Assembly: GCF_001592305.1 (NCBI RefSeq)
Contig: NZ_BCWR01000015.1
Span: forward strand, 62,001-126,000
Reading direction: 5' to 3'
DNA length: 64,000 bases
From: Hydrogenophaga taeniospiralis CCUG 15921
Lineage (GTDB): Bacteria > Pseudomonadota > Gammaproteobacteria > Burkholderiales > Burkholderiaceae_C
The notes beneath the pieces are model-generated. The model saw only the letters and a program-made list of their open reading frames with translations, did not search any database and was not told the origin of the DNA. The first letter of the stretch is position 1; every line of letters begins with the position of its first letter. A program made the position numbers and the translations under genes. Positions 19,726 to 30,550 of this stretch are shown one piece after another.

Positions 19726-19752
19726 TGTGTCTGGGGTGCGGTGCGGCGGCGA

Positions 19753-20823
<1,071 letters not shown>

Positions 20824-20856
20824 GAGATGAATGTCTGGAGTTGATGGGGTGTCCGA

Positions 20857-21510
20857 TCAGGACACCATGGTGTGGGCAAGCCACGGTTTCGTGGCAAGAC
20901 GCTGCGCCTCAAAGGCCTGTATCTTGTCCTTGTGGCGCAAGGTCAGGCCGATATCGTCCAAACCGTTGAGCAGGCAGTACTTGCGGAAGGCCTGCACCTC
21001 GAACGGGATTTCTTCACCCTGCGGTTTCATGATCACCTGGCGCTCCAGGTCAATCGTCAGCTGGTAGCCCGGGAAGGCATACACCTCGTCGAACAGCTGG
21101 GCCACCGTGGCCTCGGGCAGCACGATGGGCAGCAGCCCGTTCTTGAAACAGTTGTTGAAGAAGATGTCGGCGTAGCTCGGTGCAATGACGGCGCGAAAGC
21201 CATACTGGTCGATGGCCCAGGGGGCGTGTTCGCGGCTGGAGCCGCAGCCGAAATTCTTGCGGGTCAGCAGCACCGAGGCGCCTTTGTAGCGCGGCTGGTT
21301 GAGCACGAAATCCGGGTTGGGCTTGCGCTGGCTCTCGGGCACACCGGGCTGGCCCGGCTGGTCCAGGTAGCGCCACTCGTCGAACAGGTTGGGGCCAAAG
21401 CCGGTCTTGCGGATCGACTTGAGGAACTGCTTGGGGATGATGGCGTCGGTGTCGACGTTCTCGCGGTCCATGGGGGCCACGAGGCCCTGGTGAATGGTGA
21501 ATTTCTGCAT
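20857..21510 (-). CDS. leuD: 3-Isopropylmalate dehydratase small subunit
   Basis: Swivel-domain subunit that pairs with LeuC to isomerise 2- to 3-isopropylmalate. The N-terminal motif [17 protein letters not shown] and the substrate-recognition stretch [14 protein letters not shown] are characteristic. 217 residues. It lies 33 bp upstream of leuB and 30 bp downstream of a small lipoprotein gene. Confidence 0.97.
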   Translation of the reverse strand: MQKFTIHQGLVAPMDRENVDTDAIIPKQFLKSIRKTGFGPNLFDEWRYLDQPGQPGVPESQRKPNPDFVLNQPRYKGASVLLTRKNFGCGSSREHAPWAIDQYGFRAVIAPSYADIFFNNCFKNGLLPIVLPEATVAQLFDEVYAFPGYQLTIDLERQVIMKPQGEEIPFEVQAFRKYCLLNGLDDIGLTLRHKDKIQAFEAQRLATKPWLAHTMVS

Positions 21511-21540
21511 GATGGTGTGAGGGGTGTTGAGGGGCTGGCC

Positions 21541-21795
21541 TCAGTTGGTCGCATCCTTGACGGCGTCGCCAGCCTTTTCCAGGCCGGAGCCGACAGCCTG
21601 ACCAGCGGCCTTGCCGCCTTCGACGGTCTTGTCCTTGACCTCGACGGCTTTGTCAACGACGGCGTCCTTGACTTCCACGACCTTGTCTTTGACCACGTGC
21701 GCGTCCTGTTTGACGCCTTGCACGGTGTTGCAGGCGGCCAGGGACATCAGGGCTGCGGTGGCCATCAGGGTGAGCAGGGGTTTGGTAGAGGACAT
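21541..21795 (-). CDS. Small entericidin-like lipoprotein between leuC and leuD
   Basis: 84-residue lipoprotein. A signal peptide ends in the lipobox LAAC near residue 22; the mature part is a repetitive, charged amphipathic helix of VKDK/VEVKDA-type repeats. Similar small lipoproteins, often labelled entericidin-like, sit between leuC and leuD in Burkholderiales as I recall. Nothing in the sequence ties it to leucine synthesis; a membrane or stress role is inference. Confidence 0.85.
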   Translation of the reverse strand: MSSTKPLLTLMATAALMSLAACNTVQGVKQDAHVVKDKVVEVKDAVVDKAVEVKDKTVEGGKAAGQAVGSGLEKAGDAVKDATN

Positions 21796-21830
21796 GAGAG
21801 GACTCCTTGATGAGGGCTCGGGACGGAGGA

Positions 21831-23252
21831 TCAGGCGATGGTGCGCACGTCAATGAAATGGCCGTGGATCGCGGCGGCGGCGGCCATGGCGGGGGAAACC
21901 AGGTGGGTGCGGCCACCTGCGCCCTGGCGGCCTTCGAAGTTGCGGTTGCTGGTGGAGGCGCAGCGTTCGCCGGGTTCCAGGCGGTCGGCGTTCATGGCCA
22001 GGCACATCGAGCAGCCCGGTTCGCGCCACTCGAAGCCGGCGGCCTTGAAGACCTCATGCAGGCCTTCGCGCTCGGCCTGTTCCTTGACCAGACCGGAGCC
22101 GGGAACGACCATGGCCAGCTTGATGTTTTTGGCCACTTTCTGGCCCAGCTTCTTCACCACCGCTGCGGCTTCGCGCATGTCTTCGATGCGGCTGTTGGTG
22201 CAAGAGCCGATGAACACCTTGTCCACGAAGATGTCGTTCAGGGCCTTGCCTGGCTCCAACGCCATGTAGGTGAGTGCACGCTCAATGGCGCCACGCTTGT
22301 TCGGGTCTTTTTCCTTCTCGGGATCAGGCACGCGGGCGTCCACACCGAGCACCATCTCGGGCGAGGTGCCCCAGGTGACCTGCGGCACGATCGTGCTGGC
22401 GTCCAGCGTCACCACGGTGTCGAACACCGCGTCGGCGTCCGAGTGCAGTGTCTTCCAGTAGGCCACGGCCTGCTCCCATTCCACCCCGGTGGGGGAGAGC
22501 GGGCGGCCTTTGACGTATTCGATGGTTTTTTCATCCACCGCCACCAGACCAGCGCGTGCACCGCCTTCGATGGCCATGTTGCACACCGTCATGCGGCCTT
22601 CCATCGACAGGGCGCGGATCGCGCTGCCGCCGAATTCGATGGTGTAGCCGGTGCCGCCCGCGGTGCCGATCTTGCCGATGATGGCCAGCACGATGTCCTT
22701 GGCGGTCACGCCCTTGGCGAGTTGCCCGTCCACGCGCACCAGCATGTTCTTGGCCTTCTTGGCCAGCAGGGTCTGCGTCGCCATGACGTGCTCGACCTCG
22801 CTGGTGCCGATACCGTGCGCCAGCGCGCCAAACGCCCCGTGGGTGCTGGTGTGGCTGTCGCCGCAGACCACCGTCATGCCGGGCAGGGTGGCGCCGTTTT
22901 CCGGGCCGATCACGTGCACGATGCCCTGGCGTTGGGACATGAAGGGGAAGAAGGCCGCCGCGCCGAATTCGGCGATGTTGTCGTTCAGCGTGGTGATCTG
23001 TTCTTTGCTGATCGGGTCGGTGATGCCGTCGTAGCCCTGCTCCCAGCCGGTGGTGGGGGTGTTGTGGTCGGCGGTGGCCACGATCGAGCTCACGCGCCAG
23101 ACCTTGCGGCCCGCCTGACGCAGGCCTTCAAACGCCTGCGGGCTGGTCACTTCGTGCACGAGGTGGCGGTCGATGTAGAGGACGGACGTGCCATCCTCCT
23201 CGGTGTGGACGACGTGTTCGTCCCAGATCTTGTCGTAGAGCGTGCGTGCCAT
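21831..23252 (-). CDS. leuC: 3-Isopropylmalate dehydratase large subunit
   Basis: Aconitase-family subunit carrying the 4Fe-4S cluster. Cluster Cys residues are in [12 protein letters not shown] and in CSMCLAMN near the C-terminus; [15 protein letters not shown] and [17 protein letters not shown] are family motifs. 473 residues. The start is the ATG at 23252, only 26 bp after the upstream LysR-type gene, so the regulator and the leu genes may share a transcript. Confidence 0.97.
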   Translation of the reverse strand: MARTLYDKIWDEHVVHTEEDGTSVLYIDRHLVHEVTSPQAFEGLRQAGRKVWRVSSIVATADHNTPTTGWEQGYDGITDPISKEQITTLNDNIAEFGAAAFFPFMSQRQGIVHVIGPENGATLPGMTVVCGDSHTSTHGAFGALAHGIGTSEVEHVMATQTLLAKKAKNMLVRVDGQLAKGVTAKDIVLAIIGKIGTAGGTGYTIEFGGSAIRALSMEGRMTVCNMAIEGGARAGLVAVDEKTIEYVKGRPLSPTGVEWEQAVAYWKTLHSDADAVFDTVVTLDASTIVPQVTWGTSPEMVLGVDARVPDPEKEKDPNKRGAIERALTYMALEPGKALNDIFVDKVFIGSCTNSRIEDMREAAAVVKKLGQKVAKNIKLAMVVPGSGLVKEQAEREGLHEVFKAAGFEWREPGCSMCLAMNADRLEPGERCASTSNRNFEGRQGAGGRTHLVSPAMAAAAAIHGHFIDVRTIA

Positions 23253-23278
23253 GGGTGGGGTCCTTTGCTGATGGAATT

Positions 23279-24229
23279 TTATGCGTGGGGGTCTGTAACG
23301 GTGTGTTGCCCGGACTGCTCGCCCAGGTGGGCAACGAGCAGCCGGGCGGTGACGGGCAAGGTCGAAAAATCGCGGGCCACCAGGTCGATCTGCCGGGTGG
23401 CCCAGTCATCGGTCAGTGCCACACAGGTGAGCTCGCCCACGCCGTGCATCAGCTCGAAAGCACGCCGGGGCATCAGACCGACGCCCAGACCGTTGTGGAT
23501 CATGCGGCACATGGCGTCCAGCCCGGTCACCCGGATGCGCAGCCGGATGCCGCGGCCGGCGGCGGTGGCGGCCTGGTGCATGGCCTGGTAGATGGAGCTG
23601 TTGGCGTGCAGTCCCACATGATCCCAGTCAAGACTGTCGGCGAAGGCCAGTTGTTTCTCACCCGCGAGGGGGTGTGCCTGCGGGACGATCAGCACCAGCT
23701 GGTCCTGCCGGTAGGGGCGAGTCTGCAGGTCGGGCAGGGGGCCGCTCACCCCCGTGTGGCAGATGCCCAGATCGGCCGCGCCTTCCTGCACGGCCCGCAC
23801 CACCTCGCTGGACAGGTGTTCTTCCAGGTCGATCTTGACCTGGTCGTGCAGGCGGGTGAAGCTGCCCAGATCCTCGGGCAGGAACTGGACGATGGCCGAG
23901 ATGTTGGCATGCATGCGCACATGGCCACGCACACCGTCGGCGTATTCGGACAACTCGCCCTGCATCTTGTCCAGGCTGAACAACACCGAGCGCGCGTGGT
24001 GGAGCAGGCTCTGGCCGGCGGGCGTGGGGCTGGCACCCCGGGCATGGCGGTAGAGCAGCGTGGTGCCCACGGTGCTTTCAAGATCGGATAGGCGCTTGCT
24101 CACGGCCGAGGTGGCCATGAATTCCTGCTCGGCCGCCTTGCCGATGCTGCCGCGCTCGCACACCGCCACAAAGAGCTGGAGCGAGGTGAGGTCGAGGCGG
24201 CGGGTGAAGCTGCGGTCTGGGGTGTTCAT
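23279..24229 (-). CDS. LysR-family transcriptional regulator
   Basis: 316-residue LTTR. The winged helix-turn-helix is near residues 13-72 ([20 protein letters not shown] and [15 protein letters not shown]); the rest is the effector-binding domain with an [13 protein letters not shown] segment. It lies directly upstream of leuC on the same strand, with no room for a separate strong promoter. Whether it controls leuCDB through its own promoter or other targets cannot be read from the sequence; the effector is unknown. Confidence 0.92.
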   Translation of the reverse strand: MNTPDRSFTRRLDLTSLQLFVAVCERGSIGKAAEQEFMATSAVSKRLSDLESTVGTTLLYRHARGASPTPAGQSLLHHARSVLFSLDKMQGELSEYADGVRGHVRMHANISAIVQFLPEDLGSFTRLHDQVKIDLEEHLSSEVVRAVQEGAADLGICHTGVSGPLPDLQTRPYRQDQLVLIVPQAHPLAGEKQLAFADSLDWDHVGLHANSSIYQAMHQAATAAGRGIRLRIRVTGLDAMCRMIHNGLGVGLMPRRAFELMHGVGELTCVALTDDWATRQIDLVARDFSTLPVTARLLVAHLGEQSGQHTVTDPHA

Positions 24230-24239
24230 GGCTGACTCT

Positions 24240-24252
24240 TCGTCAATGACGA
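24240..24252. promoter_or_regulatory. LTTR-box-like dyad before the LysR gene
   Basis: TCGTCAATGACGA is a perfect 6-1-6 inverted repeat that fits the T-N11-A rule for LysR-type binding sites. It lies 10 bp upstream of the LysR start codon, consistent with autoregulation. Confidence 0.45.
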
Positions 24253-24323
24253 TGAGTCACAAATTTTCTCACCTTGTTAGAGTTCTAGGCATCGCATTTC
24301 ACGATGAGTGTCCCCGCCAAAAT

Positions 24324-24346
24324 AAAACCCGCCAAAAGCGGGTTTT
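24324..24346 (-). terminator. Terminator downstream of gltA
   Basis: AAAACCCGC (24324-24332), loop CAAAA, GCGGGTTTT (24338-24346). The symmetric A/T ends allow termination from both strands; it lies about 130 bp after the gltA stop, beyond a dispersed hairpin repeat. Confidence 0.75.
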
Positions 24347-24399
24347 GTGGGGGTGGAAGCCGGCTCGGGACTTCTGAGGGGCAGTCCCCGCAGGGCATC

Positions 24400-24466
24400 G
24401 CGGAACCGGCTCCGCCGGGCCGCCAGTGCCGCCCCCTGGAGGGGTGACGCAGCAGGCGGCGCGGGG
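24400..24466 (-). repeat. Dispersed three-hairpin repeat, copy 1 (after gltA)
   Basis: About 67 bp, very similar to the copies at 63651-63717 and 58674-58744. Three GC-rich inverted segments: CCGGC/GCCGG, CCCC/GGGG and a CGC-type third. It begins 9 bp after the gltA stop when read on the gltA strand. Confidence 0.85.
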
Positions 24467-24475
24467 TTGGTGCTC

Positions 24476-25786
24476 TTACCTCGAAGCCAGCGGCTTGACG
24501 TCGCGGCGCTCGGAGCCGGTGAACAGCTGGCGCGGGCGGCCGATCTTGTACTCGGGGTCGCTGATCATTTCGTTCAGTTGGGCGATCCAGCCGACCGTGC
24601 GGGCCAGCGCGAAGATGCCGGTGAACAGGTTGACCGGGATGCCGATGGCGCGTTGCACGATGCCAGAGTAGAAGTCCACGTTCGGGTACAGCTTGCGCGA
24701 GACGAAGTATTCGTCTTCCAGGGCGATCTTTTCCAGTTCCTTGGCGAGCTTGAACAGCGGATCGTTTTCCAGGCCCAGCTCGGCCAGCACTTCGTTGCAG
24801 GTCTCCTGCATCAGCTTGGCGCGCGGATCGTAGTTCTTGTACACGCGGTGACCGAAGCCCATGAGCTTGACGCCGGAGTTCTTGTCCTTGACCTTTTCCA
24901 TGAACTCGCCGACCTTGGACACACCGCCCTGGCGCTGGATGTCTTCCAGCATGTTCAGGCAGGCTTCGTTGGCGCCGCCGTGGGCCGGGCCCCAGAGGCA
25001 AGCCACGCCAGCCGCGATGGCGGCGAACGGGTTGGTGCCCGACGAACCGCACAGGCGCACGGTGGAGGTGGAGGCGTTCTGCTCGTGGTCGGCGTGCAGG
25101 ATGAAGATGCGATCCAGCGCCTTCTCCAGCACGGGGTTGACCTTGTACTCTTCACAGGGCGTGCCGAACATCATGCGCAGGAAGTTGCCCGAGTAGCTCA
25201 GGTCGTTGCGCGGATACATGTAGGGCTGGCCGATGCCGTACTTATAGGCCATGGCCACCAGCGTGGGCATCTTGGCGATCAGGCGGATCGCGGCGATGCG
25301 GCGGTGCTCGGGGTTGTTGATGTCGGTGCTGTCGTGATAGAAGGCCGACAGCGCGCCCACCAGACCGGTGAGCACGGCCATGGGGTGCGCGTCACGGCGG
25401 AAGCCACGCAGGAAGAACTGCATCTGCTCGTTGACCATGGTGTGGTTGATCACGAGTTTGTGGAAGTCGCCGCGCTCCTTGTCGTTGGGCAACTCGCCAT
25501 TGAGCAGCAGGTAGCAGGTGTCGAGGTAGTCGCAGTTGGTGGCGAGCTGCTCGATGGGGTAGCCGCGGTACAGCAGCTCACCCTTGTCGCCATCGATGTA
25601 GGTGATGGCCGACTGGCAGGAGGCGGTGGACAGGAAGCCGGGGTCGTAGGTGAACATGCCCGTCTGCGCGTACAGCTTGCGGATGTCGATCACGTCCGGG
25701 CCGATGCTGCCGGCGTAGACCGGCATCTCGACGCTGGGGCTTCCGTTGGAGAACGACAGGGTGGCTTTGTTGTCTACGAGTTTCAT
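24476..25786 (-). CDS. gltA: Citrate synthase, type II
   Basis: Condenses acetyl-CoA and oxaloacetate to citrate. Catalytic-site motifs are [13 protein letters not shown] and [17 protein letters not shown]; the N-terminus resembles the hexameric type II enzyme of Gram-negatives ([20 protein letters not shown]). 436 residues. It is the last gene of the sdhCDAB-sdhE-gltA run, 21 bp after sdhE. Confidence 0.97.
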   Translation of the reverse strand: MKLVDNKATLSFSNGSPSVEMPVYAGSIGPDVIDIRKLYAQTGMFTYDPGFLSTASCQSAITYIDGDKGELLYRGYPIEQLATNCDYLDTCYLLLNGELPNDKERGDFHKLVINHTMVNEQMQFFLRGFRRDAHPMAVLTGLVGALSAFYHDSTDINNPEHRRIAAIRLIAKMPTLVAMAYKYGIGQPYMYPRNDLSYSGNFLRMMFGTPCEEYKVNPVLEKALDRIFILHADHEQNASTSTVRLCGSSGTNPFAAIAAGVACLWGPAHGGANEACLNMLEDIQRQGGVSKVGEFMEKVKDKNSGVKLMGFGHRVYKNYDPRAKLMQETCNEVLAELGLENDPLFKLAKELEKIALEDEYFVSRKLYPNVDFYSGIVQRAIGIPVNLFTGIFALARTVGWIAQLNEMISDPEYKIGRPRQLFTGSERRDVKPLASR

Positions 25787-25807
25787 GCGGGTTCCTTTTA
25801 AGGGGGC

Positions 25808-26098
25808 TTAAATGGGTTGCCGGGCTGCGCGCAGCAGGCCCAGTACGTGCGTGACGTCGTCACGGGCCAGTTCGCCCTGGGGTGGCTTCCTTCCCAGCAA
25901 CAGATCGAGCAGATCGTTGTCGGACAGTTCCATTAAAACCCCAAGAGCTTGAGCCTGGCTGACGGTCAGGCCAGGGGCGTGCCTGGCAAAAAAACTGTCG
26001 ATGAACAGATCGTTCTCGAGCAGTCCACGGCGGCAGCGCCAGCGCAGCTTGCTCAAGGCGCGTGGATCGAGCAGGGCGTCGGTGGTGCTGGCTTCCAT
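25808..26098 (-). CDS. sdhE: Succinate dehydrogenase assembly factor SdhE
   Basis: Small protein of 96 residues that promotes covalent FAD attachment to SdhA. The family motif with the key RGxxE is RCRRGLLENDLFIDSFF near residues 21-37. It lies between sdhB and gltA, which fits the role. Confidence 0.93.
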   Translation of the reverse strand: MEASTTDALLDPRALSKLRWRCRRGLLENDLFIDSFFARHAPGLTVSQAQALGVLMELSDNDLLDLLLGRKPPQGELARDDVTHVLGLLRAARQPI

Positions 26099-26123
26099 GA
26101 TGGGTCGGGTGATGCTGGTGCGC

Positions 26124-26828
26124 TCAGATCGAGCGCATCACCATCATTTCCTTGATCTTGCCGATGGCTTTGGTCGGATTCAGGTTCTTCGGACACACGT
26201 CCACACAGTTCATGATGGTGTGGCAGCGGAACAGGCGGTACGGGTCTTCCAGGTTGTCCAGGCGCTCGCTGGTGGCTTCGTCGCGGCTGTCGGCGATGAA
26301 GCGGTAGGCTTGCAGCAGGCCGGCCGGGCCGACGAACTTGTCCGGGTTCCACCAGAAGCTGGGGCAGCTGGTCGAGCAGCTCGCGCACAGGATGCACTCG
26401 TACAGGCCGTTGAGCTCTTCGCGCTCTTCGGGGCTCTGCAGACGCTCAGTCTGGGGTGGCGGTGTGTCGTTGATCAGATAGGGCTTGATGCTGTTGTACT
26501 GTTTGAAGAACAGCGTCATGTCCACGATCAGGTCGCGCACCACCGGCAGGCCGGGCAGCGGCTTCAAGGTGATCACGCCGGGCAGGGTGTTCATGTTGGT
26601 CAGGCAGGCCAGACCGTTCTTGCCGTTGATGTTCATCGCGTCCGAACCGCAGACGCCTTCACGGCAGGAGCGGCGGAAGGAAATCGAAGGGTCCACCGCC
26701 TTGAGCTTCATCAGCGCGTCGAGCAGCATGCGCTCGTGGCCGTCGAGTTCGACCTCGATGGTCTGCATGTAGGGCTTGGCGTCCTTTTCCGGGTCGTAGC
26801 GGTAGATCTTGAATGTGCGAAGGGCCAT
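26124..26828 (-). CDS. sdhB: Succinate dehydrogenase iron-sulfur subunit
   Basis: Carries electrons from the SdhA flavin to quinone through three clusters. The 2Fe-2S ligands are in CREGVCGSDAMNINGKNG; the 4Fe-4S and 3Fe-4S ligands in CASCSTSCPSFWW and CHTIMNCVDVCPKNLNP. 234 residues, standard. Confidence 0.97.
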   Translation of the reverse strand: MALRTFKIYRYDPEKDAKPYMQTIEVELDGHERMLLDALMKLKAVDPSISFRRSCREGVCGSDAMNINGKNGLACLTNMNTLPGVITLKPLPGLPVVRDLIVDMTLFFKQYNSIKPYLINDTPPPQTERLQSPEEREELNGLYECILCASCSTSCPSFWWNPDKFVGPAGLLQAYRFIADSRDEATSERLDNLEDPYRLFRCHTIMNCVDVCPKNLNPTKAIGKIKEMMVMRSI

Positions 26829-26868
26829 GGTGTTTTTCTCCGTGCTTCGTGGGCTATGGGTGGGTGGC

Positions 26869-28674
26869 TTAGAAGGTACGGACCTTCGGGGGCACGGACT
26901 CCACGGTCAGCGGCTTCAAATTGACGGGTTTGTAGGACAGGGTGTTGGTGGCGCTGTCCCACAGGGTGTGCTTCATCCACTCGGCGTCGTTGCGACCCAG
27001 CGGGAACTGGGCGTCGTCGGCCGGGCGCTCGTAGTCGTTGACCGTGTGGGCGCCGCGGCACTCGTGGCGCGCGGCGGCCGAGGTCATGGTGGCCTGGGCG
27101 ACTTCCATCAGGTTGTCGACTTCGAGCGCTTCGATGCGCGCGGTGTTGAACACCTTGGACTTGTCCTTGAGCGTGATGTTGGCCACGCGCTCGCGCAGCG
27201 CGTTGATCTTGGTCACGCCTTCGTCCATCATGGCCTGGGTGCGGAACACGCCGGCATGCATCTGCATGGTCGCGCGCATGTCGTTGGCCACGTCCTGGGC
27301 GTATTCGCCGCTGGTGGAGTTGTCCAGGCGGGCCAGGCGGGCCAGGGTCTTGTCGGCGGCGTCGGCCGGCAGCGGTTTGTGGTTCTGGTTCTTGTCGTTG
27401 GTTTCGACGATGTGGTTGCCGGCCGCGCGGCCGAACACCAGCAGGTCGAGCAGCGAGTTGGTGCCCAGGCGGTTGGCGCCGTGCACGCTGACGCAGGCGC
27501 ATTCGCCCACAGCGTACAGGCCGTTGACGACCTTCTGCGCGCCGTTGCCGTCGGGGGTGACGACCTGGCCGTTGATGTTGGTCGGGATGCCGCCCATCTG
27601 GTAGTGGATGGTGGGCACGACCGGGATCGGCTCGCGCGTGATGTCCACGTTGGCGAAGTTCACGCCGATCTCGTACACCGAGGGCAGGCGCTTGTGGATG
27701 GTCTCAGCGCCCAGGTGGTCGAGCTTGAGCAGCACATAGTCCTTGTTGGGACCACAGCCACGGCCTTCCTTGATTTCCTGGTCCATGCAGCGCGAGACGA
27801 AGTCGCGTGGCGCCAGATCCTTCAGGGTGGGCGCGTAGCGCTCCATGAAACGCTCGCCTTCGCTGTTGAGCAGGATCGCGCCTTCACCGCGGCAGCCTTC
27901 GGTCAGCAGCACGCCCGCGCCGGCCACGCCGGTGGGGTGGAACTGCCAGAACTCCATGTCCTGCAGCGGGATGCCGGCACGCGCCGCCATGCCCAGGCCG
28001 TCGCCGGTGTTGATAAAGGCGTTGGTGGAGGCGGCAAAGATGCGGCCCGCGCCCCCCGTGGCCAGCAGGGTCTGCTTGGCTTCGAGGATGTAGGTTTCGC
28101 CGGTCTCCATTTCCAGTGCGGTCACGCCCACCACGTCGCCGTCGGCGTCGCGGATCAGGTCCAGCGCCATCCATTCGACGAAGAAGGTGGTGCGGGCCTG
28201 CACGTTCTGCTGGTACAGCGTGTGCAGCATGGCGTGGCCGGTGCGGTCGGCCGCGGCGCAGGCGCGCTGCACCGGCTTTTCACCGTAGTTGGCGGTGTGG
28301 CCGCCGAAGGGGCGCTGGTAGATGGTGCCGTCGGGGTTGCGGTCGAACGGCATGCCAAAGTGTTCGAGCTCGTAGACCACCTTCGGGGCTTCGCGGCACA
28401 TGAATTCGATGGCGTCCTGGTCGCCCAGCCAGTCGGAGCCCTTGATGGTGTCGTAGAAGTGGTAGTGCCAGTTGTCTTCGCTCATGTTGCCGAGCGAGGC
28501 GGACACGCCACCTTGTGCGGCCACGGTGTGCGAACGGGTCGGGAACACCTTGGAGAGCACGGCCACCTTCAGGCCGGCGCGGGCGAGTTGCAGCGAGGCA
28601 CGCATGCCGGAGCCGCCGGCGCCGACGATCACGACGTCAAATTGGCGCTTGGGGAGATTTGCAGTTGCGGTCAT
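26869..28674 (-). CDS. sdhA: Succinate dehydrogenase flavoprotein subunit
   Basis: Oxidises succinate to fumarate. The FAD-binding N-terminus is VVIVGAGGSGMRASLQLARAG; the His that binds FAD covalently is in SHTVAAQGGVSASLGN near residue 47; HPTGVAGAGVLLTEGCRGEG forms part of the active site. 601 residues. It is 40 bp before sdhB and 4 bp after sdhD. Confidence 0.97.
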   Translation of the reverse strand: MTATANLPKRQFDVVIVGAGGSGMRASLQLARAGLKVAVLSKVFPTRSHTVAAQGGVSASLGNMSEDNWHYHFYDTIKGSDWLGDQDAIEFMCREAPKVVYELEHFGMPFDRNPDGTIYQRPFGGHTANYGEKPVQRACAAADRTGHAMLHTLYQQNVQARTTFFVEWMALDLIRDADGDVVGVTALEMETGETYILEAKQTLLATGGAGRIFAASTNAFINTGDGLGMAARAGIPLQDMEFWQFHPTGVAGAGVLLTEGCRGEGAILLNSEGERFMERYAPTLKDLAPRDFVSRCMDQEIKEGRGCGPNKDYVLLKLDHLGAETIHKRLPSVYEIGVNFANVDITREPIPVVPTIHYQMGGIPTNINGQVVTPDGNGAQKVVNGLYAVGECACVSVHGANRLGTNSLLDLLVFGRAAGNHIVETNDKNQNHKPLPADAADKTLARLARLDNSTSGEYAQDVANDMRATMQMHAGVFRTQAMMDEGVTKINALRERVANITLKDKSKVFNTARIEALEVDNLMEVAQATMTSAAARHECRGAHTVNDYERPADDAQFPLGRNDAEWMKHTLWDSATNTLSYKPVNLKPLTVESVPPKVRTF

Positions 28675-28678
28675 GGCT

Positions 28679-29044
28679 TCAGAGACTCCAGAGAACTTGA
28701 ACAGCCCAGCCCAGGCAGGCCACGAGCCAGACGATGGTGACGATGTGCAGCACGAGGCGGATGCCGGCGGGCTTGACGTAGTCCATCCAGATGTCGCGCA
28801 TGCCGATCCACGCGTGGTAGGCCAGGGCCACGAAAACGACGAAGGTCAGGGCCTTCATCCACTGGGCAGCAAAGATGCCGGCCCAGGATTCGTAGCCGAT
28901 GGGGCCGCTGGTGAACAGCACCTGCAGCAGCACGATCAGGGTGAACAGCGCCATCAGGGCGGCGGAGACGCGCTGGGCGAGCCAGTCGCGCAGGCCATAG
29001 TGGGCGCCGGTGACGACGCGCTTGGAACCGTAATTGACAGACAT
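28679..29044 (-). CDS. sdhD: Succinate dehydrogenase membrane anchor subunit
   Basis: 121-residue cytochrome b anchor with three membrane helices. YHAWIGMRDIWMDY carries the expected heme/quinone-site residues. It lies between sdhC and sdhA, almost touching sdhA. Confidence 0.93.
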   Translation of the reverse strand: MSVNYGSKRVVTGAHYGLRDWLAQRVSAALMALFTLIVLLQVLFTSGPIGYESWAGIFAAQWMKALTFVVFVALAYHAWIGMRDIWMDYVKPAGIRLVLHIVTIVWLVACLGWAVQVLWSL

Positions 29045-29066
29045 GGTGTATTCCTCTCGGTGGCGC

Positions 29067-29498
29067 TCAGTACAGGCCGAACAGTTTGGCGCCGAGCACC
29101 AGCGTCAGGCCGATGCTCAGGGCCAGGGTGACGATGGCCGACGATTTGCCGAACTCTTTGCTAACCGCGTGGGCCACGTCCATGTACAGGTGGCGCACAC
29201 CCGCGATCAGGTGGTGCAGGTAGGCCCAGATGAGGGCCAGCACCACCAGCTTGAAGAACCAGCCCGGCACAAAACCCAGGCCGGCCGAGAAGGCCGAGCT
29301 GAAACGATCGAAGGAAATTTCGGACGACACCGAGGTGTCGAACAGCCAGACGATCAGCGGCAGCAGCACAAACATCAGGCCACCGCTGGCGCGGTGCAGG
29401 ATCGAGACCCAGCCGGCCAGGGGCAGGCGGTAGGTGGTCAGGTCCTTGAAGGCGTTGATGTTGCGGAACTCGGGCCGCTTCTTGGTCAACTCGGTCAT
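29067..29498 (-). CDS. sdhC: Succinate dehydrogenase cytochrome b556 subunit
   Basis: 143 residues, three membrane helices. The SILHRASGG motif belongs to the quinone site; HHLIAGVRHLYMD contains the likely heme-ligand His. First gene of sdhCDAB-sdhE-gltA. The 160 bp upstream hold the candidate promoter. Confidence 0.94.
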   Translation of the reverse strand: MTELTKKRPEFRNINAFKDLTTYRLPLAGWVSILHRASGGLMFVLLPLIVWLFDTSVSSEISFDRFSSAFSAGLGFVPGWFFKLVVLALIWAYLHHLIAGVRHLYMDVAHAVSKEFGKSSAIVTLALSIGLTLVLGAKLFGLY

Positions 29499-29544
29499 GG
29501 TGGGGCTTTCTTCCGGGGGGCGGACAGGGGATTGGAAGGGGGAT

Positions 29545-29563
29545 GTAACTCGTTGGTAACTCG
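29545..29563. promoter_or_regulatory. Direct repeat GTAACTCG before sdhC
   Basis: GTAACTCG occurs at 29545-29552 and 29556-29563, an 11-bp period. A near-identical arrangement (GTAACCCGTTGGTAACC) occurs at 31681, at the mdh stop. Might be an operator in the sdh leader; may be chance. Confidence 0.25.
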
Positions 29564-29579
29564 GACCACGGGCCCGTAA

Positions 29580-29607
29580 ATTCTATTGCAACGCAGCATA
29601 CGGGTCG
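29580..29607 (-). promoter_or_regulatory. Candidate promoter of the sdh-gltA operon
   Basis: TAGAAT on the minus strand at 29585-29580, with CGACCC (29607-29602) at 16 bp as a weak -35. Confidence 0.3.
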
Positions 29608-29658
29608 CTGACGCGGCGAGGATCGCTCTGGCTTTCATGGCGGCATGGGGTCCCGCTT

Positions 29659-30483
29659 TCAACTCAGTTCGTTGCGGTAGTGGCGCGATTCGGTGCGGTA
29701 CAGACCGCGGCGCAACTCCATGGGCACGTCGTTGTACGTGTAGGCCAGACGCTCCACGCTGAGCAGCGGGTGGCCTTCGGGTACGTCGAGCAGCCTGGCC
29801 GCGTCGGCATCGGCCGCCACCGCCTTGATCTTCTCCACCGCCCGCACCATGCGCACCCCGAACTGGGTCTCAAACAGGGCGTACATCGGGCCCTTGTCGT
29901 CGGACAGGGTCTCCACCGTCAGGCCCTTGAACGGACCACCGGGCAGCCACAGGTCTTCCAGGATGGCGGGACTGCCCGCGAAGGCCAGTACGCGCTTGAC
30001 TTGAAGGATGGGGTCGCCGGTGCGCAGCGCGAGCTGGCGCGCGACCTCGGCGCTGGCCCGCAGGCGGCGGCATTCGATGATGCGGCGCTCGGCCGGGCCC
30101 TGTTGCGCCAGATTGCCGGCATCGGGCAGCAGTCGCAGGAAGCGGTACTGGATGTGCTGTTCGGCGTGGGTGGCGACAAAGGTGCCCTTGCCCTGGCGGC
30201 GCACCAGCAGGTTGTCGGTGGCGAGTTCGTCGATGGCCTTGCGCACTGTGCCCTGGCTCACGCGAAAGCGCGCGGCCAGATCGAATTCGCTGGGGATCAT
30301 GTCGCCCGGTTTCCATTCGCCCGCCTGCAGGCTGCGCAGGATCAGCGTCTTGATCTGCTGGTAGAGCGGGCTGAACGCGGGCGCGGCCGGCGCCATGCCG
30401 CCCGCGTCGCCAAAGGCCGGGGCGGTGGTGTCCGGCCCGTCGGCGGGCGACGGTTCGGACGGGAATGCAGGTGTGGTGGCCAT
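29659..30483 (-). CDS. GntR-family regulator with UTRA domain
   Basis: 274-residue regulator of the HutC/UTRA type. After a low-complexity N-terminus of about 35 residues, the winged helix runs from PLYQQIKTLILRSLQ through DMIPSEFDLAARFRVSQGTVRKAIDELATDNLLVRRQGKGTFV; the UTRA ligand domain fills the rest. It is divergent from mdh and beside sdh, so control of TCA-cycle genes is a reasonable inference. I start at the ATG at 30483: a TTG at 30522 falls inside the predicted -10 box. The ligand is unknown. Confidence 0.92.
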   Translation of the reverse strand: MATTPAFPSEPSPADGPDTTAPAFGDAGGMAPAAPAFSPLYQQIKTLILRSLQAGEWKPGDMIPSEFDLAARFRVSQGTVRKAIDELATDNLLVRRQGKGTFVATHAEQHIQYRFLRLLPDAGNLAQQGPAERRIIECRRLRASAEVARQLALRTGDPILQVKRVLAFAGSPAILEDLWLPGGPFKGLTVETLSDDKGPMYALFETQFGVRMVRAVEKIKAVAADADAARLLDVPEGHPLLSVERLAYTYNDVPMELRRGLYRTESRHYRNELS

Positions 30484-30521
30484 GATGTCTCGGGACCCGG
30501 CGGTGCCGCCCGGTTTGCTCA

Positions 30522-30549
30522 ATCATATCTTATATAAGACATAAGACAA
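30522..30549 (-). promoter_or_regulatory. Promoter of the GntR regulator
   Basis: On the minus strand TTGTCT (30549-30544), a 16-bp spacer, then TATGAT (30527-30522). The 12-bp palindrome lies wholly within the spacer, an ideal place for autorepression. Confidence 0.6.
30528..30547. promoter_or_regulatory. Operator: TCTTATATAAGA palindrome with a repeated half-site
   Basis: TCTTATATAAGA (30528-30539) is a perfect palindrome; ATAAGAC is then repeated in tandem (30534-30540 and 30541-30547). It lies inside the regulator promoter and 3 bp upstream of the mdh -35 box, so one bound regulator could affect both genes. Confidence 0.6.
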
Positions 30550-30550
30550 A

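Noticed and set aside
21807-23591. Long plus-strand frame over leuC
   Set aside because: Shadow of leuC; Gly/His-rich translation with no domain.
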